Assembly (NCBI RefSeq): GCF_004791585.1
Contig: NZ_SRUU01000032.1
Coordinates: 1-64,000, forward strand
Direction of reading: 5' to 3'
DNA: 64,000 nt
From: Mesorhizobium sp. M1C.F.Ca.ET.210.01.1.1
Lineage (GTDB): Bacteria > Pseudomonadota > Alphaproteobacteria > Rhizobiales > Rhizobiaceae
The notes under the pieces: generated by a model
The model's input: the letters and a program-made list of their open reading frames with translations, nothing else
Databases searched by the model: none
What the model was told of the DNA's origin: nothing
Shown here: positions 63,304 through 64,000 of the stretch, in pieces
Position numbering within the stretch: the first letter of the stretch is position 1
How the letters are laid out: every line of letters begins with the position of its first letter
Made by a program: the position numbers and the translations under genes

Positions 63304-64000
63304 TCAGGCTGCTTGGGACATCGATCCGTGAACGTCGGCCAGGATCTCGAAGGAGCGCACCCGCGCCGCGTGGTCGAACATCTGCGCCGTCACCATCAAT
63401 TCGTCGGCGCCGGTGCGGCGCACGAAGGCGTCGATGCCTTGGCGGACCGTCTCCGGCGAACCGACGACGGCGCAGGATAGCGCCTGGGCAAGCATCGTCT
63501 TGGCGACCGGATCGAGGTCGCGGTCATAATTTTCGACCGGCGGCGGCAATTGCCCGGGCCGGCCGCTGCGCAGATTGACGAATGCCTGCTGCAGCGAGGT
63601 GAACAAGAGCTTCGCCTCGGCATCCGTGGGCGCTGCAAAGACATTGAGGCCGAGCATCACATAGGGCTTGTCGAGCTGCGCCGACGGCTGGAAGCGCGTG
63701 CGATAGACCTCCAGAGCGTGGTCGAGCTCAGCCGGCGCGAAATGCGAGGCGAACGCATAGGGCAGGCCGAGAAGCGCCGCGAGCTGCGCGCCATAAAGGC
63801 TGGAGCCAAGGATCCAGACCGGCACCTCCTGGCCTTCGCCCGGCACCGCGCGGATGCGCTGGCCTTCCTCGGCCGGCTGGAAATAGCCCATCAGCTCGAC
63901 GACATCCTGAGGGAAGTTGTCGCTGGCCTCCAGGTTGCGGCGCAGCGCCCGCGCCGTCATCATGTCGGTGCCCGGCGCGCGGCCGAGGCCGAGATCGATG
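63304..64000 (-). CDS. LLM-class flavin-dependent oxidoreductase, 5' end beyond window
   Basis: The visible 232 residues are the C-terminal two-thirds of a luciferase-like monooxygenase: IDLGLGRAPGTD...RALRRNLEASDNFPQDVVELMGYF, VPVWILGSSLYGAQLAALLGLPYAFASHFAP and CAVVGSPETVRQGIDAFVRRTGADELMVTAQMFDH. These are typical of the YhbW/MsnO8-like group. It would use reduced flavin and O2; the substrate is unknown. The reading frame continues off the window at 64000. Confidence 0.93.
   Translation of the reverse strand, partial: IDLGLGRAPGTDMMTARALRRNLEASDNFPQDVVELMGYFQPAEEGQRIRAVPGEGQEVPVWILGSSLYGAQLAALLGLPYAFASHFAPAELDHALEVYRTRFQPSAQLDKPYVMLGLNVFAAPTDAEAKLLFTSLQQAFVNLRSGRPGQLPPPVENYDRDLDPVAKTMLAQALSCAVVGSPETVRQGIDAFVRRTGADELMVTAQMFDHAARVRSFEILADVHGSMSQAA

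Overview
The window reads as chromosome of an alphaproteobacterium of the order Rhizobiales, most likely Mesorhizobium. GC is high and nearly every intergenic gap carries short palindromic repeats typical of rhizobia. The protein at 42936-44003 matches, from memory, the 355-residue cyclic-nucleotide-gated K+ channel MloK1 of M. loti. Other genes fit the group: pmtA, a dnaK-dnaJ-pmtA-pyrF neighbourhood, a short-Q-loop cytochrome bd oxidase and malate synthase G. I saw no rRNA, tRNA or CRISPR.

Left part (1-26.4 kb): a MarR-GNAT operon, a DUF2156 protein, an ABC-2 exporter pair, a phospholipase D-like gene broken by one frameshift, cydAB, exported msrA, small exported proteins, a TadG-like protein and lepA. 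A lower-GC ORF with an HExxH motif follows lepA. Then come two tandem paralogues of a Cys-rich secreted protein, a DUF559 nuclease-like gene lying inside a palindromic repeat element, a CDGSH protein, a cupredoxin, a hydantoinase-A-like protein, malate synthase G and a DUF308-type/TetR operon with a visible operator.

Centre (26.4-42.8 kb): comM/yifB is cut exactly before its Walker A motif by a 14,813-bp insertion flanked by TCAA. Removing the insert and one TCAA restores an open frame of 510 codons. The insert is two tandem units (27315-39107 and 39112-42127) sharing the same left and right ends. No complete transposase or integrase is visible. Unit 1 carries scars of a recombinase, an RND pump and an aldehyde dehydrogenase. 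It also holds an AraC regulator with a hydrolase and an SDR, and an aromatic catabolic cluster: FADH2-dependent phenol hydroxylase, FAD-synthetase-only protein, flavin reductase, intradiol ring-cleavage dioxygenase, muconate-type cycloisomerase, SCP2-like protein, hydrolase and LysR regulator. A dyad array in the divergent promoter is a likely LysR operator. Unit 2 carries a threonine dehydratase-like enzyme and a hydrolase-adenylate cyclase fusion.

Right part (42.9-64 kb): K+ channel, DUF1127 protein, winged-helix/TPR regulator, gshB, a glycosyltransferase-GtrA pair, a GGDEF-EAL protein, a four-gene overlapping operon for oxidative galactose-type sugar use (SDR, dgoK, dgoA, SMP-30 lactonase), an ATP-grasp protein, pyrF, an FMN reductase, pmtA, dnaJ, dnaK with a heat-shock-like promoter, an L,D-transpeptidase, an inositol-phosphatase-family gene and a flavin oxidoreductase cut by the window edge.

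The best leads are the transposase-less tandem units in comM, the DUF559 gene as apparent cargo of a repeat family that also exists in empty forms nearby, and the self-contained FAD-supply plus hydroxylase cluster. All product names come from reading the translated sequence; no database search was made.
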